Of a stretch of DNA of 64,000 nucleotides, positions 45,396 through 55,284 are shown piece after piece. The notes under the pieces are model-generated. The model was not told the DNA's origin and ran no database searches. It worked only from the letters and a program-made list of their open reading frames with translations. Source of the stretch: an uncultured Bacteroidales bacterium. GTDB lineage: Bacteria; Bacteroidota; Bacteroidia; Bacteroidales; CAIWKO01. Numbering within the stretch: the stretch's first letter is position 1; every line of letters starts with the position of its first letter. The position numbers were made by a program, and so were the translations under genes. The stretch is from the NCBI GenBank assembly GCA_903913285.1, contig CAIWKO010000060.1, positions 124,001-188,000 of the forward strand. Reading direction: 5' to 3'.

Positions 45396-45876
45396 GCAAT
45401 CCCGGAACAAAAAATAGCAATCCCTAAAGCAAAATTTGTAATCGCGGAAGGAAAATTAGTAATCGCGGAAGCTCTCTAAGTAAAATCATAAGCCCTCTTT
45501 GCATTCTCATAAGGTCTCTTTGCAACCCCGAAAGCCCTCTTAGCAATCGCGGAAGGCAAATTTGCAATCGGGTATGACAGATTTGTAACCGAGAAAGGCC
45601 TCTTTTTGAAATCGGAACAAAACCATGCAATCGCGGAAGCTTTCTTAGTGTCCGCGCAAGCTGAATAAGCAACCGCGGAAGCTCACTCGGCCACCGGACA
45701 AGACTCCGTGCTTCCCCGGAAGCTCGCCATGCAACCGCGCAACCCAAAATAGTAATCGCGGAAGCTCGCCACGCAACCGCGGAAGGTCGCTTTGCAAGCT
45801 TTTTTCTGCCAATATGTCACCGCAGCCAAAAATAGCATTCCCGCAACCAAAAGTACCATTCCCGAAGCAAACCAAT
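45396..45876. repeat. Degenerate 21-bp tandem repeat array, about 23 copies
   Basis: About 23 units of 21 bp (two of 20 bp) with a consensus close to GCAATCGCGGAAGctcnctt. The core CGCGGAAG is kept in about a third of units; others drift to CCCCGAAAG, CCCGGAAC or CTCATAAG. It fills the gap up to ~110 bp before the DUF1003 gene. It is the longest and most diverged array in the window and the only GC-rich one. A minus-strand open frame across it with Leu/Arg heptads is a by-product of the 21-bp period. Confidence 0.85.
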
Positions 45877-45983
45877 AAAAAACCTCTCTGTGACCCTCTG
45901 TTCTCTATGTCTCCGTGGTTCAATTTTTCCAATCGCAAATCCAAAAAGATTATTAATTTTACACAAACTAACCACCAATCATC

Positions 45984-46415
45984 ATGGAAAACCATAACTC
46001 AAAAAACTGGCATCAAAAACATCACGAATCATTAAGCTTCGGGGCACATCTGGCCGATACGGTGGCCAAAGGCATGGGCTCGTGGCGCTTCATCATTATC
46101 CAATCCTTGTTCGTTATAATTTGGATGGGTTTTAATGTAGTTGGTTTTATCAACCATTGGGATACTTACCCCTTTATATTGCTCAACCTGGTGTTCTCGA
46201 CGCAGGCAGCTTACGCCGCCCCCATCATCATGATGGCCCAAAACCGCCAGAGCGACCGCGACCGCATTCAGGCCCAGGCCGACTATCAAACCAACATCGA
46301 TGCAAAACGCGAAATAGAAGCTTTGGCCATACTCCTAAAATCGCTCGAAGTCGAAAAACTCGATAAGATCATTGCCATGATACAGGAAATGAAAACCAAT
46401 GCCCCGAAATCATGA
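45984..46415 (+). CDS. DUF1003 family membrane protein
   Basis: 143 residues. N-terminal soluble part (ESLSFGAHLADTVAKGMGSW), two transmembrane helices (residues ~38-57 and ~65-85) with the family motif W-x-GFNVVGF...WDTYPFILLNLVFSTQAAYAAPIIMMAQNRQ split over the second helix, then a cytosolic coiled coil (DIDAKREIEALA-like). DUF1003 proteins are of unknown function. The stop overlaps the next gene start by 4 bp (ATGA). Confidence 0.9.
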   Translation: MENHNSKNWHQKHHESLSFGAHLADTVAKGMGSWRFIIIQSLFVIIWMGFNVVGFINHWDTYPFILLNLVFSTQAAYAAPIIMMAQNRQSDRDRIQAQADYQTNIDAKREIEALAILLKSLEVEKLDKIIAMIQEMKTNAPKS

Positions 46416-47479
46416 AAAGCATACGGACACTTCTGCCGGCGATACTGTTCGCCCTAACGGGAAGCCTGCAGGCTCAGAAACTTCCCACCATCGGCATGAC
46501 ACCCGCCGAGTTCAACAAAATTGTGCCCGACATTTTGCCTTCCGAATTCATCTACAACCGCAATTTATATCTAAACGAAAAACTACAATCCATTGACGGT
46601 CGATGGTCATTCGGTTTTTACAACAACAGTCTGAATTCGGCATCTTTCAGCAACGAGGTTCGTTTAAACTCTGAAGCCGAATTCACCACGTGGGTGAACA
46701 GTGCGGAACTCATCATTGCCGATTACACCAAAACTTATGGCGAGCCAACATCATACCAACAGGGAACCAATAAATGGGTCGACCGCAACACGGTTGAATA
46801 CGAAAACAAAATAGGGAAACGCGAAGTATTTGAAGAAGCCGTATGGCAAACCAAAACCATGAAAATAAAACTCATTTGCGATTTCCGCAGCAACTATTAT
46901 GAAGAATTTCAGGAAGGCCTGCCCAACGGCCCAAACGAATGGTACAGCTATTGTTTCATTATAAAATATTCGTATCTATACGAAAACAAGCTGCCTGCCG
47001 AAGCGGTAGGACGATTTTATCTGGGCGAGAATGTAGACGACTTTGCCAAAGCATTTCCTTCACTATTTCCGAACGGAGTGGGCCTCACAGGACAGTGGGG
47101 ACGAAAAGAAAAGATCTATGGCCTCGACGGAGGCTGGGCCTATAATTTCGATAGCGGAAAACTCGAATGGATGCTTTACGACAACTATATACACGAAATT
47201 AACGGAAAGAACTTCGATAAATGCCTTTCGGCTACCAAAAACCTGATAGAGGATTACACCAAGCTATTTGGCAAACCCGACACCACTATGATAGGCGACA
47301 CTACCTTTAAGGACCCCGCCTTGAAACGCCACTGGGGCTATGATGTGATGGAGGTGCGCTGGAAAGACTATAAGGGCGAGAAACTAAAAGTTGAATTCAC
47401 CTTTATGGGTGGCAAGGGCGAATATGCATTTTTGGTGAAGATCGCCTTTTTCGAAAAAAATTATCCGTATTATGATTAG
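46412..47479 (+). CDS. Secreted protein of unknown function
   Basis: 355 residues with a signal peptide (MKSIRTLLPAILFALTGSLQAQ). Two related halves are visible: each has a short helix motif with FxKxxPxxxP (EFNKIVPDILP near residue 28; FAKAFPSLFPNG near 210), a strand pair with G-W-x-F/Y-N-F/D (DGRWSFGFYNN; DGGWAYNFDSGKLEW) and a later DYTKxxGxP (ADYTKTYGEP; EDYTKLFGKP). So it is an internal duplication. It overlaps the DUF1003 gene by 4 bp and its stop runs into the heptamer array. No family recognised. Confidence 0.75.
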   Translation: MKSIRTLLPAILFALTGSLQAQKLPTIGMTPAEFNKIVPDILPSEFIYNRNLYLNEKLQSIDGRWSFGFYNNSLNSASFSNEVRLNSEAEFTTWVNSAELIIADYTKTYGEPTSYQQGTNKWVDRNTVEYENKIGKREVFEEAVWQTKTMKIKLICDFRSNYYEEFQEGLPNGPNEWYSYCFIIKYSYLYENKLPAEAVGRFYLGENVDDFAKAFPSLFPNGVGLTGQWGRKEKIYGLDGGWAYNFDSGKLEWMLYDNYIHEINGKNFDKCLSATKNLIEDYTKLFGKPDTTMIGDTTFKDPALKRHWGYDVMEVRWKDYKGEKLKVEFTFMGGKGEYAFLVKIAFFEKNYPYYD

Positions 47480-47554
47480 GTATTTGGTATTTGGTATTTG
47501 GTATTTGGTATTTGGTATTTGGTATTTGGTATTTGGTATATGGTATCTGGTACC
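47479..47554. repeat. Heptanucleotide tandem repeat (GGTATTT)n
   Basis: Eight perfect copies of GGTATTT from 47479 to 47534, then GGTATAT, GGTATCT and GGTACC. The first base is the last base of the preceding stop codon. It lies between convergent genes and is a likely length-variable locus. Confidence 0.93.
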
Positions 47555-47585
47555 ATTGACCTTATACTATATACCATAGACCTTC

Positions 47586-49730
47586 TTACTTTCTTGCTTC
47601 GAGCATCAGGTTGAGCATCTTGATGGCTGCTTCGGGGATCTTGGTACCCGGTCCGAAGATGGCCATAGCGCCCGCTTTATAGAGAAAATCATAGTCCTGC
47701 GACGGGATGACTCCGCCCACGATCACCATGATATCTTCCCTGCCGAGTTTTTTCAGTTCTCCGATAACTTGCGGAACTAAAGTTTTATGACCGGCAGCTA
47801 GACTCGAAACACCCAGCACATGCACATCATTTTCAACAGCTTGTTTGGCAGCTTCGGCAGGAGTTTGGAACAAAGGACCTATATCCACATCAAAGCCGAT
47901 ATCGGCATAGCCCGTTGCTACTACTTTGGCGCCACGGTCGTGACCATCCTGTCCCATTTTTGCTATCATGATGCGAGGCCTGCGGCCTTCTGCAGCAGCA
48001 AACTTGTCAGCCAGTTCGCATGCTTTTTTGTAGCTTTCGTCGTCTCTCGATTCAGACGAATAAACTCCCGAAATTGAACGTATCACAGCTTTGTACCTCC
48101 CAAATATTTTTTCGCATGCGGATGAAATCTCACCCAGGGTGGCGCGTTTGCGTGTGGCATCCACTGCCAGAGCGAGCAAATTGCCCGTGCCGCTTTCGCA
48201 TGCTTTGGTTATTGCATCTAATGCCTGTTGAACTTCCTGATTATTGCGGTTTGCTTTGAGTTGATCGAGCCTTTTGATCTGCGAATCGCGCACGGCTGTG
48301 TTATCAACTTCCAGTGTATCGATGGGCGCTTCTTTGTCGAGGCGAAATTTGTTGACACCCACAATGGTATCTTTTCCCGAATCGATGCGTGCCTGTTTGC
48401 GTGCAGCAGCTTCTTCGATCCTCATCTTAGGTAAACCCGTTTCGATGGCTTTTGCCATGCCGCCCAGTTCTTCTACTTCCTGAATGAGCGCCCAGGCTTT
48501 ATGAGCCAGTTCGTTGGTGAGGTATTCCACATAATATGAGCCTGCCCAGGGGTCGACCACTTTGCAGATGTTGGTTTCTTCCTGCAGATAAATTTGAGTG
48601 TTGCGTGCGATACGAGCCGAAAAATCGGTTGGCAAAGCGATGGCTTCGTCGAGGGCGTTGGTATGCAACGATTGTGTGTGACCCAAAGCAGCGCCCAAAG
48701 CTTCGACACAGGTGCGGGCTATATTGTTGAAGGGGTCTTGTTCGGTGAGGCTCCATCCCGAAGTTTGGCAGTGTGTGCGCAGTGCGAGTGATTTGGGATT
48801 TTTCGGATTAAAAGTCTTCACCAACTTGGCCCACAACATACGAGCGGCGCGCAGTTTGGCAATTTCCATAAAATGATTCATGCCTACACCCCAGAAGAAC
48901 GACAAACGCGGAGCAAAGGAATCGATGTCCATGCCTGCATTTACACCGGCTCTCAGATATTCAAGTCCATCGGCAAGCGTGTAGGCCAATTCGATATCGG
49001 CGGTTGCACCGGCTTCCTGCATGTGATAGCCGCTGATGCTGATAGAATTGAACTTCGGCATATTCTTCGAAGTGAATTCGAAGATGTCGGCAATGATCTT
49101 CATCGAAGGCAAAGGAGGATAGATGTATGTGTTGCGCACCATAAACTCTTTCAGAATGTCGTTTTGGATGGTACCGCTGAGTTTTTCCATGGGTACGCCC
49201 TGTTCTTCGGCAGCCACGATATAGAATGCCAGAACAGGCAAAACGGCTCCATTCATGGTCATAGAAACCGACATTTTATCGAGTGGAATACTGTCGAAGA
49301 GTATCTTCATATCGAGAATGGAATCGATGGCAACTCCTGCTTTACCAACATCACCCACGACACGTTCGTGGTCGGAGTCGTATCCGCGATGCGTAGCCAG
49401 ATCGAAAGCCACGGATAAACCTTTTTGTCCGGCAGCCAGATTGCGTCGGTAAAATGCATTCGATTCTTCGGCCGTTGAAAACCCAGCATACTGACGAACG
49501 GTCCAGGGTTGCATGACATACATGGTGGAATAGGGTCCTCTCAAAAAAGGAGCTATACCTGCGGCATAGTTGAGATGTTCCATCCCGGCAAGGTCGTTTG
49601 CGGTGTAAACAGGCTTCAGGGGAATTAACTCCGGTGTAAGCATGTTTTGAGTCGCCTTATTTTCGGTCTTAACCTCTCCACCTGCTTTTGGAGTAGGTTT
49701 GTAGTCGATATTTTTAAAATCCGGTCTCAT
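47586..49730 (-). CDS. mutB: Methylmalonyl-CoA mutase large subunit
   Basis: 714 residues. N-terminal TIM-barrel with [23 protein letters not shown] (substrate-binding Tyr/Arg region), [13 protein letters not shown] and [13 protein letters not shown]-terminal cobalamin domain with the DxHxxG motif in [15 protein letters not shown] near residue 605. It converts L-methylmalonyl-CoA and succinyl-CoA, the key B12 step of propionate metabolism. The small subunit lies 62 bp upstream; that spacer holds short GATTAGT-type repeats. Confidence 0.96.
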   Translation of the reverse strand: MRPDFKNIDYKPTPKAGGEVKTENKATQNMLTPELIPLKPVYTANDLAGMEHLNYAAGIAPFLRGPYSTMYVMQPWTVRQYAGFSTAEESNAFYRRNLAAGQKGLSVAFDLATHRGYDSDHERVVGDVGKAGVAIDSILDMKILFDSIPLDKMSVSMTMNGAVLPVLAFYIVAAEEQGVPMEKLSGTIQNDILKEFMVRNTYIYPPLPSMKIIADIFEFTSKNMPKFNSISISGYHMQEAGATADIELAYTLADGLEYLRAGVNAGMDIDSFAPRLSFFWGVGMNHFMEIAKLRAARMLWAKLVKTFNPKNPKSLALRTHCQTSGWSLTEQDPFNNIARTCVEALGAALGHTQSLHTNALDEAIALPTDFSARIARNTQIYLQEETNICKVVDPWAGSYYVEYLTNELAHKAWALIQEVEELGGMAKAIETGLPKMRIEEAAARKQARIDSGKDTIVGVNKFRLDKEAPIDTLEVDNTAVRDSQIKRLDQLKANRNNQEVQQALDAITKACESGTGNLLALAVDATRKRATLGEISSACEKIFGRYKAVIRSISGVYSSESRDDESYKKACELADKFAAAEGRRPRIMIAKMGQDGHDRGAKVVATGYADIGFDVDIGPLFQTPAEAAKQAVENDVHVLGVSSLAAGHKTLVPQVIGELKKLGREDIMVIVGGVIPSQDYDFLYKAGAMAIFGPGTKIPEAAIKMLNLMLEARK

Positions 49731-49792
49731 ATATTAGTTTCAAGTTACAAGTTCAAGGTTGCTATTAGTGATTAGTGATTTGCGATTGGTGA

Positions 49793-51667
49793 TTAGTTGA
49801 TTATTCCGAGTTGTTTTTGAAGTTTTGTCAATGCTTCGATCACATTCACGCGAACATGAATAAAATCGTCCACACCGCTTGCTTTTAATGTATCAACAAT
49901 TTCTTTCGGAAAGCCTGCAATAAAGACCTGAATGGTTTTATCATTCTGTTTAACGGCAGCGGCAATATCGGAAGCGTACTGGGCATATTCATCATCCGAA
50001 CTGCAGATCACTACAATGTTTGCTTTAGTTTTTATTATTTCATCAACTGTTGCATCCACATCTTTCGATACATATTCATCAATAATTTCGTAGCCTGCAC
50101 AACCGAAAAAGTTGATAGCAAAAGTGGCTCTTGCCTTGCGCATGGCTAAATTGCCATAGGTAGCCAAAAACACTTTAGGACGGGCACTTCCTTTTTGAAT
50201 GTATTTTTCGGTGGCTAATCTCAGTTCTTCGAAGGCTTCTGAACCGCGGTATATTTTCAGACAGGCATCTTCATCATTTATTGCTTTAGGCTGAAACTCG
50301 CCGAGCATGGTTTCGTTCAGGTTTGGAAAAATATTTGTGCCGAGTATCGGCGTTTTCCGCATAGCAATATCCATGTTGCGCAGGGCAGCTGTTTTTTCAA
50401 TGTCCTGTTTCACGCTTCCGTTTTCCAAAACTGTCAGCATCCCTCCTGCTTCTTCGATCCTTTTAAACTGATCCCAGGCCAGTTGAGCTATCTCATCCGT
50501 CAGCGATTCGATATAATATGAACCTGCAGCAGGATCGATCACTTTATCGAGATACGATTCTTCTTTTAATATGATCTGAATGTTGCGGGCAATGCGTGCG
50601 CTGAATTCGTCCGTATCTTTATAGGTATTATTGAACGGCAGAATTGTAATTGCATTGGCACCTCCGATAGCAGCCGACATACATTCGGTTGTCAAACGAA
50701 GTACATTCACGTATGGATCGTAAACGGTTTTATTCCACAAGCCGCTGGTAACATGAATTGCCACCTTTAACGAATCAGTGCTTTTCGGGAGATATTGTTC
50801 GGTCATACGTGTCCACAGCATACGTGCAGCACGAAGTTTGGCTATTTCCATGAAATAATTAGAACCGACGGCAAAAGTTAGCTGAATTTCGGAACATACA
50901 TCATCAATATCTACGCCCCTATCGGTCATCTGAACCAAATATTCGTTGGCCGAAGCAAGTACATAAGCCAATTCCTGAACTGCAGTGGCACCAGCGTTGA
51001 AGAAATGTGTACCGTTAACATTCAGCACTCTGAAGGCAGGAAGATGTTGCTTCATGAGTTTAATCAGGGTTGCAGCTTCGTTGAAATTATCGCCTTTGCT
51101 GTTATAGAATTCTCCGTGTAGCAGATAATAAGCTATTGAATCGAAGTTGAACGTTCCCCGTATATTTTTTGCATCAAACCCAGATTTCTTCACATATTCG
51201 ATCAACAGGTCGGCAAGAATTGAATAGGAATGAGAAGAAAAGAAATGAACCGCTATTTCTTCCAGATTGATACCTTTCAACAATTTCGCCATTTCTTCTT
51301 TAAAAGCGAGTTCTTTAACTTTAAAGCTAATGGCAGTGGCCCCCCGCGAAATGGCATTCAGTGCTTCGGCATTAGCTTTGGCCACATCTTTTACCAAAAT
51401 CTCTTCACGAATACGCCATACGTTGGATGAGTTGTTGTATCCGCGAACATAAGGATATTCGCCCGGCATAGCTTGCTGATAATCCAATTGCCGGAGGTTT
51501 TCGGCACGATAATACGGTTTTACATTAATTCCTTCGTAAGTTTTCCAGATCAGTTTTTTCTCATAGTCAGCACCTTTCAGATCTTCCTGAATTTTTGCTT
51601 CCCATTGCTGAGTAGTTATTGCCGGAAATTCGTTAAAAAGTTTTTCGCCGATACTTGTTTTATCCAT
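49793..51667 (-). CDS. mutA: Methylmalonyl-CoA mutase small subunit
   Basis: 624 residues. TIM-barrel with YVRGYNNSSNVWRIREEI, the NVNGTHFFNAGATAVQEL region and [24 protein letters not shown]. The C-terminal cobalamin-like domain lacks DxHxxG (it has FLATYGNLAMRKARATFAINFFGC), as expected for the non-catalytic partner of the heterodimer. First gene of the mutA-mutB operon, with a well-formed promoter at 51709-51738. Confidence 0.94.
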   Translation of the reverse strand: MDKTSIGEKLFNEFPAITTQQWEAKIQEDLKGADYEKKLIWKTYEGINVKPYYRAENLRQLDYQQAMPGEYPYVRGYNNSSNVWRIREEILVKDVAKANAEALNAISRGATAISFKVKELAFKEEMAKLLKGINLEEIAVHFFSSHSYSILADLLIEYVKKSGFDAKNIRGTFNFDSIAYYLLHGEFYNSKGDNFNEAATLIKLMKQHLPAFRVLNVNGTHFFNAGATAVQELAYVLASANEYLVQMTDRGVDIDDVCSEIQLTFAVGSNYFMEIAKLRAARMLWTRMTEQYLPKSTDSLKVAIHVTSGLWNKTVYDPYVNVLRLTTECMSAAIGGANAITILPFNNTYKDTDEFSARIARNIQIILKEESYLDKVIDPAAGSYYIESLTDEIAQLAWDQFKRIEEAGGMLTVLENGSVKQDIEKTAALRNMDIAMRKTPILGTNIFPNLNETMLGEFQPKAINDEDACLKIYRGSEAFEELRLATEKYIQKGSARPKVFLATYGNLAMRKARATFAINFFGCAGYEIIDEYVSKDVDATVDEIIKTKANIVVICSSDDEYAQYASDIAAAVKQNDKTIQVFIAGFPKEIVDTLKASGVDDFIHVRVNVIEALTKLQKQLGIIN

Positions 51668-51708
51668 AGCATTGAAGAGTTATAAAATATTCAATAAAAA
51701 ATGCGCGG

Positions 51709-51738
51709 CAAAATTACGAATTATTAACAGGCATCAAA
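51709..51738 (-). promoter_or_regulatory. Promoter of the mutA-mutB operon
   Basis: On the minus strand: -33 TTTG (51735-51738), 18-bp spacer, -7 TAATTTTG (51709-51716) followed by CC. It starts transcription about 35-40 nt before mutA. Confidence 0.6.
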
Positions 51739-51907
51739 TAAAAAACAGGTTTTTTTTCAAACGGTGTATTTAGCTCTTCACAATTGTAAATTACAGGACT
51801 ATCGGGAACTTTATCAGTGTTGTATGTTGCAAAACAAAAAAAATAAATTCTTCTAATCGTATAAAATCTTTTTTTATGAAGTTGCTTTTTTACATGATTT
51901 TTTATTC

Positions 51908-51915
51908 TAATTTTG
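51908..51915 (+). promoter_or_regulatory. Candidate -7 element for the dehydrogenase gene at 51959
   Basis: TAATTTTG, 43 bp before the start. TTG at 51882-51884 is a possible -33 box with a long (23-bp) spacer. Confidence 0.45.
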
Positions 51916-51958
51916 CCGAGAAATTTAAAAGAAACAAATCTCAATAAAACAAATATTT

Positions 51959-53149
51959 ATGGCAAAAAGAACTATCGTAGCAATGCCCGGTGATGGCATA
52001 GGAAAACCTGTACTGGATGAATGTATCCGCGTTTTAGATGCAGCTGGATTTGAAGCTAATTATGTAAACGGTGATATTGGCTGGGAATTTTGGTGCAAGG
52101 AAGGCAATCCACTTCCCGACAGAACTATCAAACTTTTAGAAGAACACAAAATCGGTTTGTTCGGTGCTATCACTTCCAAACCAAAAGACAAAGCAGCTGC
52201 AGAACTTGCACCCGAACTTCAGGGCAAAGGTATTCAGTATTACAGTCCGATCGTAGCCATGCGTCAGCATTTCGATCTGGATATCTGCATGAGACCTTGT
52301 ATGACTTTTAAAGGAAACCCTCTGAATTTTGTTCGTCGTGGTGCAGTAAACTCTATAGAAGAACCTGTAGTAGATGTGATGATCTTCCGTCAGAACACTG
52401 AAGGACTTTATGGCGGAGTTGAATGGACCAACCCAAGTGATCAGGTGTATGATGCTTTGATGACACACCCCAAATTCAAATTGAATTTTGCATGGTGCCC
52501 ACGTCCTGAATTGGCCGTTTCTACACGTATTTTAACCAAGAAATATACTTCACGCATCATAAAAGCAGCTTTTGAATATGCCAAAAAACGTGGATTTACA
52601 AAAATAACTGTTTGTGAAAAGCCCAATGTAATACGCGAAACATCAGGTATGATGCTGAAAATTGCTCAGGAAATGTCGAAAGCTGAATATCCAAACATTT
52701 GGGTTGAAGACGTGAACATAGATGCCATGATGATGTGGTTGACCAAGAATCCTGAAAATTATAATGTGGTAGTTGCCAGCAATATGTTCGGCGATATTAT
52801 TTCAGATGGTTTTGCAGGATTAGTAGGTGGACTTGGATTTGCATGCAGTGCAAATATCGGTGAAAAAGTTTCGGTATTTGAACCCACCCATGGTTCAGCA
52901 CCAAAGTATGCGGATTATCCTGTTTCTATCGTGAACCCGATCGCTATGATACTTTCAGCCGTGATGATGCTCGAACATATTGGCGAAAACGAAAAAGCAA
53001 CACGCATCAAAAATGCAGTTTCGAAAGTAGTTGCCGAAGGCAAAGTGAAAGCATACGACATGATGAAAATGAAAGGCACTGCTGACGTTGTTAATCATGG
53101 TGCAGCTTCAACAAAAGCTATGGCTGACGCTATTATTGCATATTTATAA
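51959..53149 (+). CDS. Isocitrate/isopropylmalate dehydrogenase family protein (probably NAD-type isocitrate dehydrogenase)
   Basis: 396 residues. The beta-decarboxylating dehydrogenase fold begins IVAMPGDGIGKPV. The substrate region reads MIFRQNTEGLYGGVEW, where the NTEGLY form is typical of isocitrate dehydrogenases. The metal site is ASNMFGDIISDGFAGLVGG, and the cofactor loop is FEPTHGSAPKYAD, which without the NADP-type Lys/Tyr pair suggests NAD use. The aconitase-like fusion gene at 55864 supports a tricarboxylic role, but isopropylmalate or a related substrate cannot be excluded. Ended by the hairpin at 53175-53232. Confidence 0.8.
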   Translation: MAKRTIVAMPGDGIGKPVLDECIRVLDAAGFEANYVNGDIGWEFWCKEGNPLPDRTIKLLEEHKIGLFGAITSKPKDKAAAELAPELQGKGIQYYSPIVAMRQHFDLDICMRPCMTFKGNPLNFVRRGAVNSIEEPVVDVMIFRQNTEGLYGGVEWTNPSDQVYDALMTHPKFKLNFAWCPRPELAVSTRILTKKYTSRIIKAAFEYAKKRGFTKITVCEKPNVIRETSGMMLKIAQEMSKAEYPNIWVEDVNIDAMMMWLTKNPENYNVVVASNMFGDIISDGFAGLVGGLGFACSANIGEKVSVFEPTHGSAPKYADYPVSIVNPIAMILSAVMMLEHIGENEKATRIKNAVSKVVAEGKVKAYDMMKMKGTADVVNHGAASTKAMADAIIAYL

Positions 53150-53174
53150 ACGATCCTCCGCTATTTATAGCACC

Positions 53175-53232
53175 AGCAAAACAGATTGTTGTAGTTTGAA
53201 TACAGTTAACTTACTTCAATCTGTTTTGCTTT
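53175..53232 (+). terminator. Rho-independent terminator after the dehydrogenase gene
   Basis: A perfect 14-bp stem, AGCAAAACAGATTG (53175-53188) with CAATCTGTTTTGCT (53217-53230), separated by 28 nt and followed by TT. The long loop and short U-run make it weaker than the other terminators here. Confidence 0.6.
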
Positions 53233-53251
53233 ATAAAATTAAAAATATCTT

Positions 53252-54112
53252 ATGCTACAAAAATTACTACCGGGCTCATTAAAAAAAATTGTAACAGGTT
53301 TTTTTGTACTGGTTTTATTTGTTGGCGCAAAAAGATCCCAGTCAACAGAAATATTATGGAAGCAAATAGATACAGGACTATACGCGGCAGAAATTGATGG
53401 GCCTCATGTTTCAAAATATTCAGATTCAAAGGTCAGTTTACTTAAAATCAACCCATCTTATTTTAATTTCGAACTGGTTGTTTCAACCCAACACGATAGT
53501 ATTCTCAGAACAATAAAAGATTGGTGTGATCTGCAAAAACTAGAAGGAGCCATAAACGCCGGGATGTACTCACTAAAGGACCATATTTCGGGAATGGGAT
53601 ATATGCAAAATTATGATCATATTAATAACCCTAAAGTTAAAAACGATTTTAATGCTCTGGCTGTTTTTAACCCAAAGAATGTATCATCTCCGGCTTTTCA
53701 AATAGTAGATATGGCAAATCAGGACTGGAAAGCTATACTGCAAAATTATAACAGTTGTTTTCAATCAATCCGGATGATCGATAATACAGGAACTCCAGTG
53801 TATTGGCAGCACAAACCGGTTTTGAGATGCAGTATGACGGTTCTTGCAACGGATAATTCGGGTAATGTTTTGTTTTTATTCACCCGTTCACCCTACAGTG
53901 TCAATGAGATCATTGATCTAATGTTGAAATCTCCGCTCGATATTCAAACAGCGATGTATCTGGAAGGAGGTCCTGAAGCTTCGTTGTATGCAAAAACTGC
54001 CGATGCTGAAATTATTAAATTTGGCAGTTACGTGTCGCGTACACATCCGACTGATGATAATGTAGAATTGCGGAAAATGCCAAATTTACTTGGTATCCGT
54101 AAAAAACAATAG
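53252..54112 (+). CDS. Phosphodiester glycosidase (NAGPA-like / DUF2233) family protein
   Basis: 286 residues with an N-terminal hydrophobic anchor or signal (residues ~10-27). The NAGPA-type domain is shown by EGAINAGMYSLKDH, the mid-domain NDFNALAVFNPK and LRCSMTVLATDNSGNVLFLFTRSP, and the C-terminal signature AMYLEGGPEASLYA. Family members cleave alpha-GlcNAc phosphodiesters (human uncovering enzyme) or act on cell-wall glycans in bacteria. Here a periplasmic envelope role is inferred. The next gene overlaps or follows within 20 bp and also looks envelope-related. Confidence 0.8.
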   Translation: MLQKLLPGSLKKIVTGFFVLVLFVGAKRSQSTEILWKQIDTGLYAAEIDGPHVSKYSDSKVSLLKINPSYFNFELVVSTQHDSILRTIKDWCDLQKLEGAINAGMYSLKDHISGMGYMQNYDHINNPKVKNDFNALAVFNPKNVSSPAFQIVDMANQDWKAILQNYNSCFQSIRMIDNTGTPVYWQHKPVLRCSMTVLATDNSGNVLFLFTRSPYSVNEIIDLMLKSPLDIQTAMYLEGGPEASLYAKTADAEIIKFGSYVSRTHPTDDNVELRKMPNLLGIRKKQ

Positions 54113-54128
54113 ATCTAACACGAGAGAA

Positions 54129-55238
54129 ATGTTAAAAAAACTCAAATCGAATAAAACCATAAGATACACGACAACAACACTGATATTGTTGTTTGCCTTA
54201 AATGGGTTTGTGTTGACGACCGCTTTTATCGGTATCAAATTACATTTATTCAACGACCCCGGTGCTGTAGATTATAACGACCGCTTTTTTCAGAAAATAA
54301 GTGACGATCATTCTACCTTTCAAAGTGACACATCGAAAAATGAAGTTTCCAGAATTGCCAGATTTTATTCAAAACTTGATATATTAAATGAATATTATCC
54401 GGTAAACGCGCAATTAATTCATAAGGCGTATCTTCAACACAATAATATTAATCTAGCCGAACGAATGATTGATGCCATAAATCTGAGCATGATAGACAGT
54501 AATGAATACAATTCCAAGATCAAAGATTGTGAGCTGTTATTCAATCAAAAAACCACTTCATTCCAAAAAAAATGCAACTTGTTTGAATGGATGAATGTCC
54601 CTGAATGGTCTGATTTTAAAATTGCCGTAATTAAAGATACTACTTTGATAGATAGTGCTGCAAAAGTTATGGATATTGAACCACGGTTAATTGTTTCGGT
54701 TCTACTTGGTGAACAAATGCGTTTATTCAATTCATCGCGAGAAATGTTTAAAACGGTCATCCGTCCCTTAAAGATATTGTCAGTTGAATCAAATTTTTCA
54801 TTGGGAGTAACCGGAATAAAGGAAGAATCAGCAATTATCGCAGAGAAATATCTGAAAGATTCTTTATCTGCTTATTATCCGGGGAAAAAATATGTTCATC
54901 TTTTGGATTTTTATACAGAAGATCCAACTAAGGAACGTTATGACAGGCTTGTTGATTACCGAAACCATTATTACTCTTATTTATATGCGGCTGTAATGTT
55001 AAAAGAATTCAGACAGCAATGGAAACGGTCAGGTTTTGATATTTCCAATCGTCCTGAAATTTTGGCCACATTATATAACGTAGGATATTATATGTCAATT
55101 CCAAAATCGAATCCATCTGTTGGAGGTTCAAGAGTTGAAATTAACGAAAAACATTATACATTTGGAGCTTTGGCTTATGAATTCTATTATTCAGGTGAAT
55201 TAGATGAATTTTTTCCGTACAAACCAAACTGTTGGTGA
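54129..55238 (+). CDS. Membrane-anchored protein with possible lysozyme-like domain
   Basis: 369 residues from the ATG at 54129; an in-frame ATG at 54090 lies within the previous gene and adds a non-conserved stretch. One N-terminal transmembrane helix (residues ~14-35), then a periplasmic part. The C-terminal half has IEPRLIVSVLLGEQM, LSVESNFSLGVTGIKEE and NRPEILATLYNVGYYM, a pattern reminiscent of transglycosylase-like folds (DUF1402 type), with Glu in LLGEQ as a possible catalytic acid. That resemblance is from memory. Paired with the NAGPA-like gene, it suggests glycan processing in the envelope. Confidence 0.65.
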   Translation: MLKKLKSNKTIRYTTTTLILLFALNGFVLTTAFIGIKLHLFNDPGAVDYNDRFFQKISDDHSTFQSDTSKNEVSRIARFYSKLDILNEYYPVNAQLIHKAYLQHNNINLAERMIDAINLSMIDSNEYNSKIKDCELLFNQKTTSFQKKCNLFEWMNVPEWSDFKIAVIKDTTLIDSAAKVMDIEPRLIVSVLLGEQMRLFNSSREMFKTVIRPLKILSVESNFSLGVTGIKEESAIIAEKYLKDSLSAYYPGKKYVHLLDFYTEDPTKERYDRLVDYRNHYYSYLYAAVMLKEFRQQWKRSGFDISNRPEILATLYNVGYYMSIPKSNPSVGGSRVEINEKHYTFGALAYEFYYSGELDEFFPYKPNCW

Positions 55239-55284
55239 AAAATAGAAAATATTAAAAAAATATTAAATTACTAAACTATAAACT

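Noticed and set aside
45424-45747. Minus-strand open frame with Leu/Arg heptads over the GC-rich array
   Set aside because: By-product of the 21-bp period; units of 20 bp break the frame elsewhere and composition does not match neighbouring genes.
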